Origin: a virus
Direction: 5' to 3' (one strand)
Length of the DNA stretch: 48,881 nucleotides
Virus record (IMG/VR): IMGVR_UViG_3300028571_000040
Span: 1 to 48,881 of that record
Shown piece after piece: positions 15,480-23,036 of this stretch (its first letter is position 1; each line of letters starts with the position of its first letter). A program made the translations under genes and the position numbers. The notes beneath the pieces were generated by a model that worked only from the letters and a program-made list of their open reading frames with translations, ran no database searches and was not told the origin of the DNA.

Positions 15480-16876
15480 CGCGCACCCGCCAGATTACTG
15501 AATGTCCGTCCGGGAGCTGTCATATCTAAACTGTAACTATCTACAGAAGATCCTTTTTCAGCACTGACGCGAATATTTCCACTTAAATCAAGCGCCATGC
15601 CAGAATTTCGCTTGTCATTGGCTATCATGTTACTTGTGTTGTATTCTACGGTTTGATTAACCTGCTTTTTAAATGCAGAATTAACATCACCACCTAGACC
15701 AATTAACGGGATTTTTTTAATTTTTTCAACAATTTTGCCAACTAAATCATATAAATTTGAAAAAACATCACATACTTTTTCCCAATTTTTTACAATCAAA
15801 ACAGTACTGGAAAAAAATACAATAGCAGATGTCAAAGCTACCAAAGGATTCGCCGCTATAAAAAGCATAATTGCTGCAAGTCCTTTAAACGATAAAATCA
15901 GCAAAGGTATTATACTTAATAAAGATGAAAGGCCTATCAACAAAGGTCCTATCAAAATTCCGCCAATAACAGCATAAGCTATAAATTTCTGCATTTTAGG
16001 GCTTAAATTAGAAAATGCATTGGCAAGCTTAACTATAACATTAGTAATAGAAAGCATAACCTCAATAAGGCCGCTATTGGCCAGCGCAATTTGTGCATAA
16101 AATACCGCATTGGTAAATCTGTTTAAATTAGATTGTGTTGATTGCGTGCTTTTTTGATACGACTTGGCAAGTTCTGCCTCTACACCATATGCCATAGCGG
16201 GTATTAATTCGGTAGCAATTATTTTCCCATTTTCAACAAGCTTTAAAAATTCAGGCGCTGTTTTTCCCATTGACTTCGCAGCAATGGCAATAGCACCGGG
16301 CAAGTGATCGCCAAGCTGCTGACTTAGCTCTTCCATTGAAACTCTATATCGGCTTGACATTTGAGTTAAAGCATAAAATATTCTTTCCATTCTATCTGGG
16401 GAAAGTTTTAAAGAAACAGCTACTTTAGAAAAGCTTCTAAAAATATCTTCTGTTTGCTTAATATTAAATCCGGACCGAGTTGCAGCAGTCGCCCATGATG
16501 CAAACCCTTCCGCTGCACTTTCAAAGCTAAGACCCATTTCATCCGCTTCTTTTCGCAGTCTTTCTATCTGCGCCGCACCTAATTCAGCAGTGCCTACGGC
16601 TGCGTTCATTTTCATGGTTAACGCCTCCATACGCATTGATGCACCAACCGACTGTTTAGCAAGCAATAGCATAGGCGCGCCAACGTAAAGCGAAAGAGAA
16701 CGGCCAGCATTCATAGCCCCGTCCCTAACGCCTTCTAGGCTTTTATCAAGCTTGCGGATTTTATCATTGGCTTTTTCGATTTTAGCGCCAAAATCAAGGG
16801 CGCTATTACTCATTTTCGCCAGAGGGCCGGAAAACTTATCTACGACTTTATATATATAGCTGATATCAAAAGCCAT
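15476..16876 (-). CDS. Tail tape-measure protein
   Basis: A 466-residue protein. It has a coiled-coil N-terminus (FGAKIEKANDKIRKLDKSL) and the TP901-type tape-measure core (ERLRKEADEMGLSFESAAEG, SMEELSQQLGDHLPGAIAIA). Hydrophobic membrane-like segments follow at about 310-360 (IAYAVIGGILIGPLLIGLSS). The length is short for the family; by the usual 1.5 Angstrom per residue rule the tail would be about 70 nm. The ATG overlaps the stop of the frameshifted chaperone (TAATG), the usual place. Confidence 0.92.
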   Translation of the reverse strand: MAFDISYIYKVVDKFSGPLAKMSNSALDFGAKIEKANDKIRKLDKSLEGVRDGAMNAGRSLSLYVGAPMLLLAKQSVGASMRMEALTMKMNAAVGTAELGAAQIERLRKEADEMGLSFESAAEGFASWATAATRSGFNIKQTEDIFRSFSKVAVSLKLSPDRMERIFYALTQMSSRYRVSMEELSQQLGDHLPGAIAIAAKSMGKTAPEFLKLVENGKIIATELIPAMAYGVEAELAKSYQKSTQSTQSNLNRFTNAVFYAQIALANSGLIEVMLSITNVIVKLANAFSNLSPKMQKFIAYAVIGGILIGPLLIGLSSLLSIIPLLILSFKGLAAIMLFIAANPLVALTSAIVFFSSTVLIVKNWEKVCDVFSNLYDLVGKIVEKIKKIPLIGLGGDVNSAFKKQVNQTVEYNTSNMIANDKRNSGMALDLSGNIRVSAEKGSSVDSYSLDMTAPGRTFSNLAGAR

Positions 16877-17486
16877 TAACCGCCCTTATTCATTTCCCGT
16901 TTGACAGCCTCATTTATCTTTTTTGTTTCATCCAGCAAAGCCATAATCTCATCGGCTGGCATTGCCTTCAGGCTGTCATATTGTAATCCACCCTCTGCCC
17001 ATTTCACGAGGCTACATATTAGGCCGTAATAGGCGCTTCTGTCTCTAAAATGATTGAGGGCATGGTAAAAAAAGCAATATAGTCAAAGCACATATTTTGC
17101 ACATCCTGCAATGAGAATTTATTAATATGAGACTTTAACAATTTAACTTCGCCTTGGCTGGTATGGATAACCGAAACATTGGAAATACATCCATAAAAAG
17201 CTTCAAAAAGCTGATCAACAGGGACGCTGGATGCCATGATAAGCTTACGCAGATCACTGCCTTTGATGTCTTCCTGTTTCTGGCTTTCCGCTTCTTTTTT
17301 AACATCTTCTCGCTGGTATTTGGCGGATTCAAACAAGGCGCGTGTAACGAATTGCTCTAATTGCCAAGCGGCTTTGGCTTCATTAAGAGAAGGCGCATTC
17401 AATGTTACTTGATACGCTTTCTCGAATTGACCGCTAACCGTAATATCAATCGGGCATACTAATTTGTATTCTAATTCCTTCTTCAT
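16876..17486 (-). CDS. Tail assembly chaperone, -1 frameshift product (E'-like)
   Basis: The long chaperone reads the frame of 17019-17486 for 140 codons up to the slippery run at 17067-17073, then continues in the -1 frame for 63 codons to a TAA at 16876-16878. The extension includes FRDRSAYYGLICSLVKWAEG, then LQYDSLKAMPADEIMALLDE and KREMNKGG, typical of E'-type extensions (a W-A-E-G-G segment, then helical). The extension has no start with a ribosome binding site of its own, is stop-free, and ends exactly at the tape-measure ATG. The product would be 203 residues. This matches the conserved tail chaperone pair ahead of the tape measure in tailed phages. Confidence 0.85.
17019..17486 (-). 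CDS. Tail assembly chaperone, unshifted product (Mu gp41 / E-like)
   Basis: A 155-residue protein with an AGGT site. The opening LEYKLVCPIDITVSGQFEKA (a beta strand pair) and SLNEAKAAWQ fit the gp41/gpE-type tail assembly proteins. It is followed by a helical DLRKLIMASSVPVDQLFEAF segment. The unshifted frame stops at 17019, 15 codons after the slip site. The chaperone coats the tape measure before tail-tube assembly; the ratio of short to long form is normally set by frameshifting. Confidence 0.86.
   Translation of the reverse strand: MKKELEYKLVCPIDITVSGQFEKAYQVTLNAPSLNEAKAAWQLEQFVTRALFESAKYQREDVKKEAESQKQEDIKGSDLRKLIMASSVPVDQLFEAFYGCISNVSVIHTSQGEVKLLKSHINKFSLQDVQNMCFDYIAFFTMPSIILETEAPITA
17067..17073 (-). 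other. Slippery heptamer for -1 programmed frameshifting
   Basis: On the coding strand the run is GC T TTT TTT ACC: an uninterrupted T7 in the X-XXY-YYZ register, at the point where the E frame and the E' frame overlap. A -1 slip places the ribosome in the only open frame, which runs to the tape-measure start. Confidence 0.85.
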
Positions 17487-17499
17487 TTTTTACCTTCTA

Positions 17500-17895
17500 T
17501 TAAAATGCGGCATTTCCTTTGAATTCAATATCAATCTGCGCATCGGCACCGCGCGGGCGGTCAGGTTCTGTCACAATAACCATTCCAGAATATGCCTCAA
17601 CCAGATCGGTATTGTTTTCGGATGCCCGGATCGTGTTGCCAATACCGTTGCGGGATGTTGACAGCCAGCTATCCAGCAAAGCCAGATTGTCAGCAGTTGA
17701 GATAATCGAAAATTTAACCATGCTGATTTTGCTTTCAGCATTTTCAGTCACGACTGTTTCGATTGAATTACCACCAGCAGATTGCGCCCGGATATTCATG
17801 TCACCTACACCGCGCTTGCTGGCATAGCTGTTAGGTACGATGGAAATAACTACATCGTTAACTTCAATTGATGGATTTGATAAGCCTAAAGACAT
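17500..17895 (-). CDS. Tail tube protein
   Basis: A 131-residue protein with a perfect GGAGG 9 bases before the ATG, fitting high expression. The sequence is beta-rich (VNDVVISIVPNSYASKRG, VVTENAESKISMVKFSII, VEAYSGMVIVT). The size and position directly after the sheath and before the chaperone match the Mu gpM / P2 FII-type tail tube. The inference comes mainly from order and fold pattern; the family's short motifs are not strongly conserved. Confidence 0.8.
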   Translation of the reverse strand: MSLGLSNPSIEVNDVVISIVPNSYASKRGVGDMNIRAQSAGGNSIETVVTENAESKISMVKFSIISTADNLALLDSWLSTSRNGIGNTIRASENNTDLVEAYSGMVIVTEPDRPRGADAQIDIEFKGNAAF

Positions 17896-17899
17896 TTAA

Positions 17900-19432
17900 T
17901 TAACCTCCGAAATTGACTTGAATTGTACCGAGAATAGCGCGCAACTGGCTAACCAGAAGCGGTGCAGCCGTGATAGAAGCTGATCCAGCCGCCAGATCAA
18001 CAGTGACAACCAGATTATCAAGGAAGTCTTTTTCAGCTGCTTGGCCTGCCTGCACCAAAGTATCAACCGCAAGCTTGCGATATACTTCAAGGCAGAAAGC
18101 ACGGATTGAATTGACATTTGCCATGTCCCGGCCACTGATAAGGTCACCATTTGTCAAACGGGTTTGAGCATAACGACGCTTAAGGTTTTCAAAAAACACT
18201 TCACGGATAACACTTGCGGTATCGACAGTATTTAGAAACTTAAAGCTTGTATCCGGGTTGCCTGCGCTATCTGTTTTATATGTGGTAACAAATTCGCCAA
18301 GAATAGACCCGTTAAATGCCCGGTTAGGACCGATAAGAGAAATGGCATTCGCCGTCAGCTCGTCCTGATCGTCTTGAGAAAACTCATCTTGTGCCAAAGG
18401 TACAGGAAGATTAGGCATAGATGTATTAAAATATGGCAGGGAAGCCAAAGCAGGTCCACCGAATTGATCTTTTGTTGCCAGTGTTGTCAGGTATTGAGAC
18501 AAAGCCGCACCGTCTGTAAACCGCAGGGAACGAATAGCCGCAAATTGAGCCGCTGTAACGTCTGGCATTTCACGAAGGGCAGAACCTTTAAGCGCCGTAC
18601 GGGAAACCGCTTTGTCACCAATAATGACAATGGATTGAGAATTGAAGTTAGCATATGATTTAAGGTTCGCCAAAGTATCAACCTTGGTTTGAACGCCAAC
18701 GCCATCCAAAACGATATTTTCAGCATTGAACCGCGCATCCAGTAATGTATCAAGAACAGAGATGGAATAAGCGCAAGGCCATACGATTGTCTGATAACGG
18801 CGTGAACCGATAACATCCAGAACGGTTGTCAGTGTAGGGTCATTCGCACCGGATGCCCATGCGGTAATAGAAGCGGAGATACCGGGAACCGCGCCTTCAA
18901 CAAAAACACTCCATGTATTAGCCAGAGTGCCATCGTTTGCAGCGGTAAACGTAACCGTACCGGATGAAGCGCCAGTTGTAAAAGGTGCTTCTGTTAAAAG
19001 GTCAAAAGCCGCATCCACGGACGCACCAACCGCAGTGGCAGTAGCGCCGGAGGCGATATCAATCTTTACACGGTAATTTTTATCGGATGCAGCTGATACA
19101 TAAATGGAACCTGATGCAGTTGCAGTGCCAGAGAAAACAACCTGAGCCGTTGCCTGAACACCGGTGCCGCTATCATCAAGCGCGATAACGTCAAGTTGTG
19201 ACTTTTTGTTGATTGCTTTAAAGCTACGGACCATTTGCGCGGCGTGAGATCTAGCTCCGAAAAGAGCGTTAATTTCATTTGTTGCACTTGATACGTCTTC
19301 ATTAAGAGCGCCTGCGGTAGCAGATCCAGCGGAAGTTTTTTGACCGACGATCAAAACTTTTTGCTCTTGCACTGTGGCAAGGTCAGCTGCTCCGATAATT
19401 TGTAATGTTACGGTTGGTTTAGAAATAGGCAT
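17900..19432 (-). CDS. Tail sheath protein (Mu gpL-like)
   Basis: A 510-residue protein. The N-terminus PTVTLQIIGAADLATVQEQK followed by VLIVGQKTSAGSA is the gpL-type opening. Domain features include the F-G-A-R-S-H-A-A-x-M-V segment (INALFGARSHAAQMVRSF), YQTIVWPCAY and SRTALKGSALREMPDV. The C-terminal sheath domain contains RRYAQTRLTNGDLISGRD and the ending LLVSQLRAILGTIQVNF. It forms the contractile sheath, so the phage is a myovirus. GGGAGATGAATA precedes the ATG, which overlaps the previous stop (TAATG). Confidence 0.94.
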   Translation of the reverse strand: MPISKPTVTLQIIGAADLATVQEQKVLIVGQKTSAGSATAGALNEDVSSATNEINALFGARSHAAQMVRSFKAINKKSQLDVIALDDSGTGVQATAQVVFSGTATASGSIYVSAASDKNYRVKIDIASGATATAVGASVDAAFDLLTEAPFTTGASSGTVTFTAANDGTLANTWSVFVEGAVPGISASITAWASGANDPTLTTVLDVIGSRRYQTIVWPCAYSISVLDTLLDARFNAENIVLDGVGVQTKVDTLANLKSYANFNSQSIVIIGDKAVSRTALKGSALREMPDVTAAQFAAIRSLRFTDGAALSQYLTTLATKDQFGGPALASLPYFNTSMPNLPVPLAQDEFSQDDQDELTANAISLIGPNRAFNGSILGEFVTTYKTDSAGNPDTSFKFLNTVDTASVIREVFFENLKRRYAQTRLTNGDLISGRDMANVNSIRAFCLEVYRKLAVDTLVQAGQAAEKDFLDNLVVTVDLAAGSASITAAPLLVSQLRAILGTIQVNFGG

Positions 19433-19665
19433 TATTCATCTCCCTTGATATTCTTTTTGGGTTTTTCGTCTTTTACAATTTCAACGCAGTTGTCAATTTC
19501 AGCATCGATCATACGATCACGCCAATAGCGCTCAATGGCTAGGCCATTAATATCGACTTTGACTTCTACGATTTTACCTTCCGGGATACCACGGAGAGAT
19601 TGATTTAATTTTAGTTTAACCAGTCGTTCTTTACGATCCATTTTATTTTCTAGCCTGTTCAACAT
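19432..19665 (-). CDS. Mu gp38-like small protein (DUF2635-like)
   Basis: A 77-residue protein. The C-terminal part (ERYWRDRMIDAEIDNCVEIV) matches the DUF2635/gp38 pattern, where Y-W-x-R-R-x-x-D-x-x-V follows a short proline/glycine strand (RGIPEGKIVEVKV). The ATG at 19665 lacks a good site; ATG 19641 (MDRKERLVKL) is a possible start. It always sits just before the sheath gene in Mu-like tails. Its role is unknown to me. Confidence 0.7.
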   Translation of the reverse strand: MLNRLENKMDRKERLVKLKLNQSLRGIPEGKIVEVKVDINGLAIERYWRDRMIDAEIDNCVEIVKDEKPKKNIKGDE

Positions 19666-19670
19666 CGCTT

Positions 19671-20750
19671 TTATTCAAACTCCACAAGGTCAAGGTTAAT
19701 ATCGGACGTTATTTCGCTATTGCCTACACCTATAACATTCTCAATATCACGAAATGCCCTCGTTGCCGACGGTAAAACTTGATCCGTATCCGTTAAGTCC
19801 ATTACGACTTCAAACTCATACGAGTACACCAAGAACGCCCTATTATATGCTGTAACGCTATGCCTTGCAAGTATTGTCTTAAACTCTGCGGCAGTTGTTA
19901 GACCTGTGCTAAATTTTGTCCCGTATAGCGTTCTGCACATGGGCAATAGCAAGTCATGCCTGCATATGTCTAACGCTGTTTCTGCCGCCATTTGTTCATC
20001 AGTAGGCGCAACAATGTAAACAGTGAAGCCGTCAATGATACGCATCCGCATATCGTCACCATTGGCACGTGTTGCAATAGCATCACTAAATGACGTGCGG
20101 TCCTTTGAAACGTCCGCATCTACAGGCTCAACAAACATCCAAAAGCGCGTTTCAATGTTTTTCGTATATTGCTCTAATGCCCGTTCGATATCGACGGTTG
20201 AAGCCACCCGGACATTAGATGCAACCTTGCCATTTAAAGGCAGATATGCGCCATTAACAAAACTTCCCGTAATCGTGAATGTCGTGGGGCTATTAACCGT
20301 AACCAGATACGATCCATTTATTCCATCTACACGAACCTCCAGCAGATATTCATTGCCATTCAGAGAAGGCGCGGCCCCGGCCTGCTGGATAACAAACTGG
20401 CGGCGGTTATTGCTGGACTTTAAAACCTTTGACCCGTTCCATGCGCTATTGGTAAAGCCGCCAAGGGTTATATTGGCATGTTCAGGCCAGCCAAACGTGA
20501 TGTCATGGTCCGTTGTAGTCGTAAACGTGTAATTCGTTCCCGATACCGTAAAACTATCTATAGGCGTTTTAACACCAACGCCCGACATATTGACAAGCTG
20601 CCCGGTTTTCAATCCATGGGCCGTTGTTGTCGTAACCAAAGCAGAACCCGCACTGGCCGCGATACTGGCAATATTGACCTGATCGTGAAAATAATTGGTA
20701 TAGCCCGGTAAAACAGCCCGTATCTGATTAACGACTTCCGCTATTTTCAT
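19671..20750 (-). CDS. Mu gp37-like tail protein (tail terminator position) with inserted beta-domains
   Basis: A 359-residue protein, about twice the length expected for this position. The gp37-type core appears at both ends: MKIAEVVNQIRAVLPGY, then VDIERALEQYTKNIETRFWM and FVYSYEFEVVMDLTDTDQ with SATRAFRDIENV. Between residues about 25 and 175 there are two beta modules (SALVTTTTAHGLKTGQLVNM, and VDGINGSYLVTVNSPTTFTI) like those that decorate other virion proteins. The module type matches the insert in the gp47-like protein. It is probably the tail terminator or neck component; the name is inferred from position. Confidence 0.72.
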   Translation of the reverse strand: MKIAEVVNQIRAVLPGYTNYFHDQVNIASIAASAGSALVTTTTAHGLKTGQLVNMSGVGVKTPIDSFTVSGTNYTFTTTTDHDITFGWPEHANITLGGFTNSAWNGSKVLKSSNNRRQFVIQQAGAAPSLNGNEYLLEVRVDGINGSYLVTVNSPTTFTITGSFVNGAYLPLNGKVASNVRVASTVDIERALEQYTKNIETRFWMFVEPVDADVSKDRTSFSDAIATRANGDDMRMRIIDGFTVYIVAPTDEQMAAETALDICRHDLLLPMCRTLYGTKFSTGLTTAAEFKTILARHSVTAYNRAFLVYSYEFEVVMDLTDTDQVLPSATRAFRDIENVIGVGNSEITSDINLDLVEFE

Positions 20751-21187
20751 TTCATGGCCTTTTCGTTTGTTGATACATAAATGGCCTTAACAAACTTGGT
20801 CATATAATCATCGGATAAGCGGCGCAAGTGCGGCCTTGCCTTCATGCGGCTTGTGCCCATATTGAGCCACTTGGCATATTTAACGCCAACACCAAATTCT
20901 AATTCTTGATAACCGCGAACGGTGTAATCTATCGATCTTTTATAAGCGCCTGATCTATTGGCAGGGTCCTGCCCGGCTGCGGATGCACGGTATTTGATAC
21001 CGTTATATGTGTAATATTTACCAAGCTTGCCAGAATTATTAATGCGCCGCTTTCCTGTTGTCTTTATTTTCTTGCCCATATCAAACATCGCATCGCGCAA
21101 TGCAGACATATGCGTTTTTGATAGTTTACTTATTTTGAAAGTTACATGGCGATTTTTAGGGTCCGCCTTAACAATAATAGTTGTCAC
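20747..21187 (-). CDS. HK97 gp10-like / neck protein
   Basis: A 146-residue basic protein. The C-terminal motif YAKWLNMGTSRMKARPHLRR (an E/N-x-G-T-x-x-x-x-A-R-P-F/H-L-R pattern) is the signature of HK97 gp10-type tail-completion proteins. An N-terminal helical region (MSALRDAMFDMGKKIKTTG) also fits. It lies between the head-tail adaptor and the gp37-like gene, the conserved order. It overlaps the adjacent genes by 4 bases on each side. Confidence 0.82.
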   Translation of the reverse strand: MTTIIVKADPKNRHVTFKISKLSKTHMSALRDAMFDMGKKIKTTGKRRINNSGKLGKYYTYNGIKYRASAAGQDPANRSGAYKRSIDYTVRGYQELEFGVGVKYAKWLNMGTSRMKARPHLRRLSDDYMTKFVKAIYVSTNEKAMK

Positions 21188-21588
21188 TGGTTAACCTCCA
21201 GATCATCATCACCTTCAAGCTTGGCGAATAGAATAAGATACTCGTTTCTCATCTCGGTATCGTCAACCTCGATTATCCGGTAAAGGTCATCATTAAAGGT
21301 TATGCGTGTTTGCTCCGTAACATCCGTACGCCAGCGAATAGAAAAGGCATGTGTCGCACTGGCCCGTGTTTCTGTATTCTCACGCAGCTCAACACCTCCG
21401 AAAAGCCGTTGGCCCCGGTTTGTCTCAACCTTTGCCCATACCTCTCTTATTGTCTCATATGATTGCGTAAAGCCTACGCTGTTAAATCCGGGGGCAGTAA
21501 TAGTCCGGCGCTGCAATAAAATGCGATCACGCATATCACCGATAGGCTGTTTGCGTAATTTCCTGCGCTCTATTACCCTGCTAGGCAT
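21184..21588 (-). CDS. Head-tail joining protein (SPP1 gp16-like / Phage_H_T_join)
   Basis: A 134-residue protein. The strand ILLQRRTITAPGFNSVGFTQ and the W-A-x-V-E segment (IREVWAKVETNRGQRLF), followed by SIRWRTDVTEQTRI and YRIIEVDDTE, give the usual order of the head closure family: a basic N-terminus, W-A-x-V, then I-R-x-R/W...I...D/E. It forms the ring between connector and tail. The order connector, closure, gp10-like, terminator is standard. Confidence 0.86.
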   Translation of the reverse strand: MPSRVIERRKLRKQPIGDMRDRILLQRRTITAPGFNSVGFTQSYETIREVWAKVETNRGQRLFGGVELRENTETRASATHAFSIRWRTDVTEQTRITFNDDLYRIIEVDDTEMRNEYLILFAKLEGDDDLEVNQ

Positions 21589-22132
21589 ATCCGGCTATAT
21601 TCCTGTATCTGTGATACATTTGCTTAACTTCAGGTGGCAAGCTGATCCCGCCTTCTGCTATAACATCGCCACGGTTTTCATACATAAAACCAATATGCGC
21701 CAATATAGCATTTTTTAAACCAGCCGGCGGTGTTTCTGGATATCCAGCAACAAATTGCACCTTAAAACCATACGTAACATCAATATCAATATCCGGTATA
21801 GATTTCATACGGATATAATCATAGGATGATCTTTTAACACGCTCAAAATCAGTGAATGCCGTAAAAACGCCATCTTTTGAATATTGAACACTCGTGACAG
21901 ATTGAACCGGGCTTTTCTTTAAATAAACACAATATGGATCGGAAAAGTAACCGTCAAAAGTCTTGATAGAAAATTCACGGTTACAATATTTTTCACCAAA
22001 ATCAATGGCCGCATCAATCATGCCCTGAATGAGGCCATCATCCACGGAGTTATCAACCCGTAAATAATTCTTAACCTCGGATAGTTCCAAAGGATAAGGG
22101 CCTTCATTCGTGACAATCTCAAAAAAATCCAT
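21581..22132 (-). CDS. Head-tail connector (gp6-like)
   Basis: A 183-residue protein. The opening P-L-E-L-S-E-V-K-N-Y-L-R-V-D segment, then DDGLIQGMIDAAIDFGEKYC, matches the HK97 gp6-like connector (L-x-x-V-K-x-x-L-R-V, D...I...I..A). FVAGYPETPPAGLKNAIL is the second family hallmark (a G-Y-x-x-x-P-x-x-L-K-x-A-I turn). It would form a dodecameric ring under the portal. It is coupled with a one-base overlap to the gene at 22132. Confidence 0.88.
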   Translation of the reverse strand: MDFFEIVTNEGPYPLELSEVKNYLRVDNSVDDGLIQGMIDAAIDFGEKYCNREFSIKTFDGYFSDPYCVYLKKSPVQSVTSVQYSKDGVFTAFTDFERVKRSSYDYIRMKSIPDIDIDVTYGFKVQFVAGYPETPPAGLKNAILAHIGFMYENRGDVIAEGGISLPPEVKQMYHRYRNIAGYA

Positions 22133-22488
22133 TAATCAACCTTTTTAGGCGGGCGACCACGACGACGGAATGCACCGTCTGGAATTTCGTTTTCCTCTAA
22201 AACTTCTGTATTATGATCCGGGAATTCGCTATCAACCAAAACTTCCGGCTCTTTTTCCTGAACAAAAGATGATCCCACAGGCTTAAATGAAACTTCTTTT
22301 TTAACTTCATTTAGTATTACATATTCTGCAATATTGTTATTCACAAGCTCATCCGCATATTGCTTTTTTGCTTCAAATTCAGACTTGGAAAAATCCCATA
22401 CGGAACCGGCAACAACATCGACAACGCCATCACAACCGCCGCGAAGGCCCACTGTTCCGGTGATTTTAAATTTAATTGCTAAAGACAT
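22132..22488 (-). CDS. Hypothetical protein with an AT-hook-like C-terminus
   Basis: A 118-residue protein with AGAGGATATAAAA before the ATG. The N-terminal half (GGCDGVVDVVAGSVWDFSKS) is a small beta domain, then an acidic linker (EKEPEVLVDSEF) leads to GAFRRRGRPPKK at the C-terminus. R-G-R-P with flanking basic residues is an AT-hook minor-groove binding motif. It is the first gene after the terminator that separates the capsid genes from the connectors. The family is unknown; a DNA-contacting head component is a guess. Confidence 0.65.
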   Translation of the reverse strand: MSLAIKFKITGTVGLRGGCDGVVDVVAGSVWDFSKSEFEAKKQYADELVNNNIAEYVILNEVKKEVSFKPVGSSFVQEKEPEVLVDSEFPDHNTEVLEENEIPDGAFRRRGRPPKKVD

Positions 22489-22502
22489 TTTTATATCCTC
22501 TT

Positions 22503-22546
22503 AAAAAAAAGTGGCACGCGGGAGAAGGAAAACAACCGCGTGCCAC
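22503..22546 (-). terminator. Strong intrinsic terminator after the capsid genes
   Basis: On the minus strand GTGGCACGCGG (22546-22536) pairs perfectly over 11 bp with CCGCGTGCCAC (22521-22511) around a 14-base loop, followed by eight Ts. It lies inside the structural arm, after the decoration-like gene, so it should make capsid transcripts more abundant than connector and tail transcripts unless it is antiterminated. Confidence 0.92.
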
Positions 22547-22562
22547 CATTATTACACGCTAA

Positions 22563-22970
22563 TTACTGATTAGCAACAGGCGCGTGCAGCGGAGTACCCA
22601 GAACAGCTACTGCGGAGAAAACGCCGCCTGTAGTTGCGCCAGTCTGATCAATAACGATACGTGCATAACGCTTTTTACCGATATAGCCAATACGCTTGAC
22701 AGCATTGTCATCTGTCGCGGCAAAAGAAGCAGAACCCAAGACAGATTCAGCAGCGCAATCTGTGAAGTCGCCGCTGGTTGTCGTATCGGACTCTTGTACT
22801 TTGATAACATAAGCGCCGTCTGTGATTGTCGCAGAGCTAATAATGAATTCCAAGGATTCAAATCCAGCCGTATCAATCGCATCGCCGTTTGTGTCGGTTG
22901 TTACAGTAACAGTGCCTGTCGCCAGAGCACGAACTACTTTAACATTATTGTGAAGGTCAAAAACACCCAT
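22563..22970 (-). CDS. Capsid-associated protein, decoration-like
   Basis: The start was set at 22970 (MGVFDLHNNVKVVRALATG) because GGAG lies 10 bases upstream; the longer reading to 23015 has no site. The product is 135 residues and beta-rich, with FESLEFIISSATITDGAYVI, KVQESDTT, KRIGYIGKKRYARIVI and VLGTPLHAP. This pattern is common in phage genes directly downstream of HK97-type capsid genes. It is likely a surface or decoration protein made in large amounts, since it lies before the strong terminator. The role is inferred from position. Confidence 0.78.
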   Translation of the reverse strand: MGVFDLHNNVKVVRALATGTVTVTTDTNGDAIDTAGFESLEFIISSATITDGAYVIKVQESDTTTSGDFTDCAAESVLGSASFAATDDNAVKRIGYIGKKRYARIVIDQTGATTGGVFSAVAVLGTPLHAPVANQ

Positions 22971-23036
22971 TTTAATAGTCTCCTGATTAATTGTTATAAA
23001 GTAGCAGGGCGACAATCCGCCCTGCTATTTGTTTGA

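Noticed and set aside
20023-20532. A 169-codon plus-strand frame opposite the gp37-like gene
   Set aside because: Antisense shadow with no motif; the minus-strand gene is supported by order and content.
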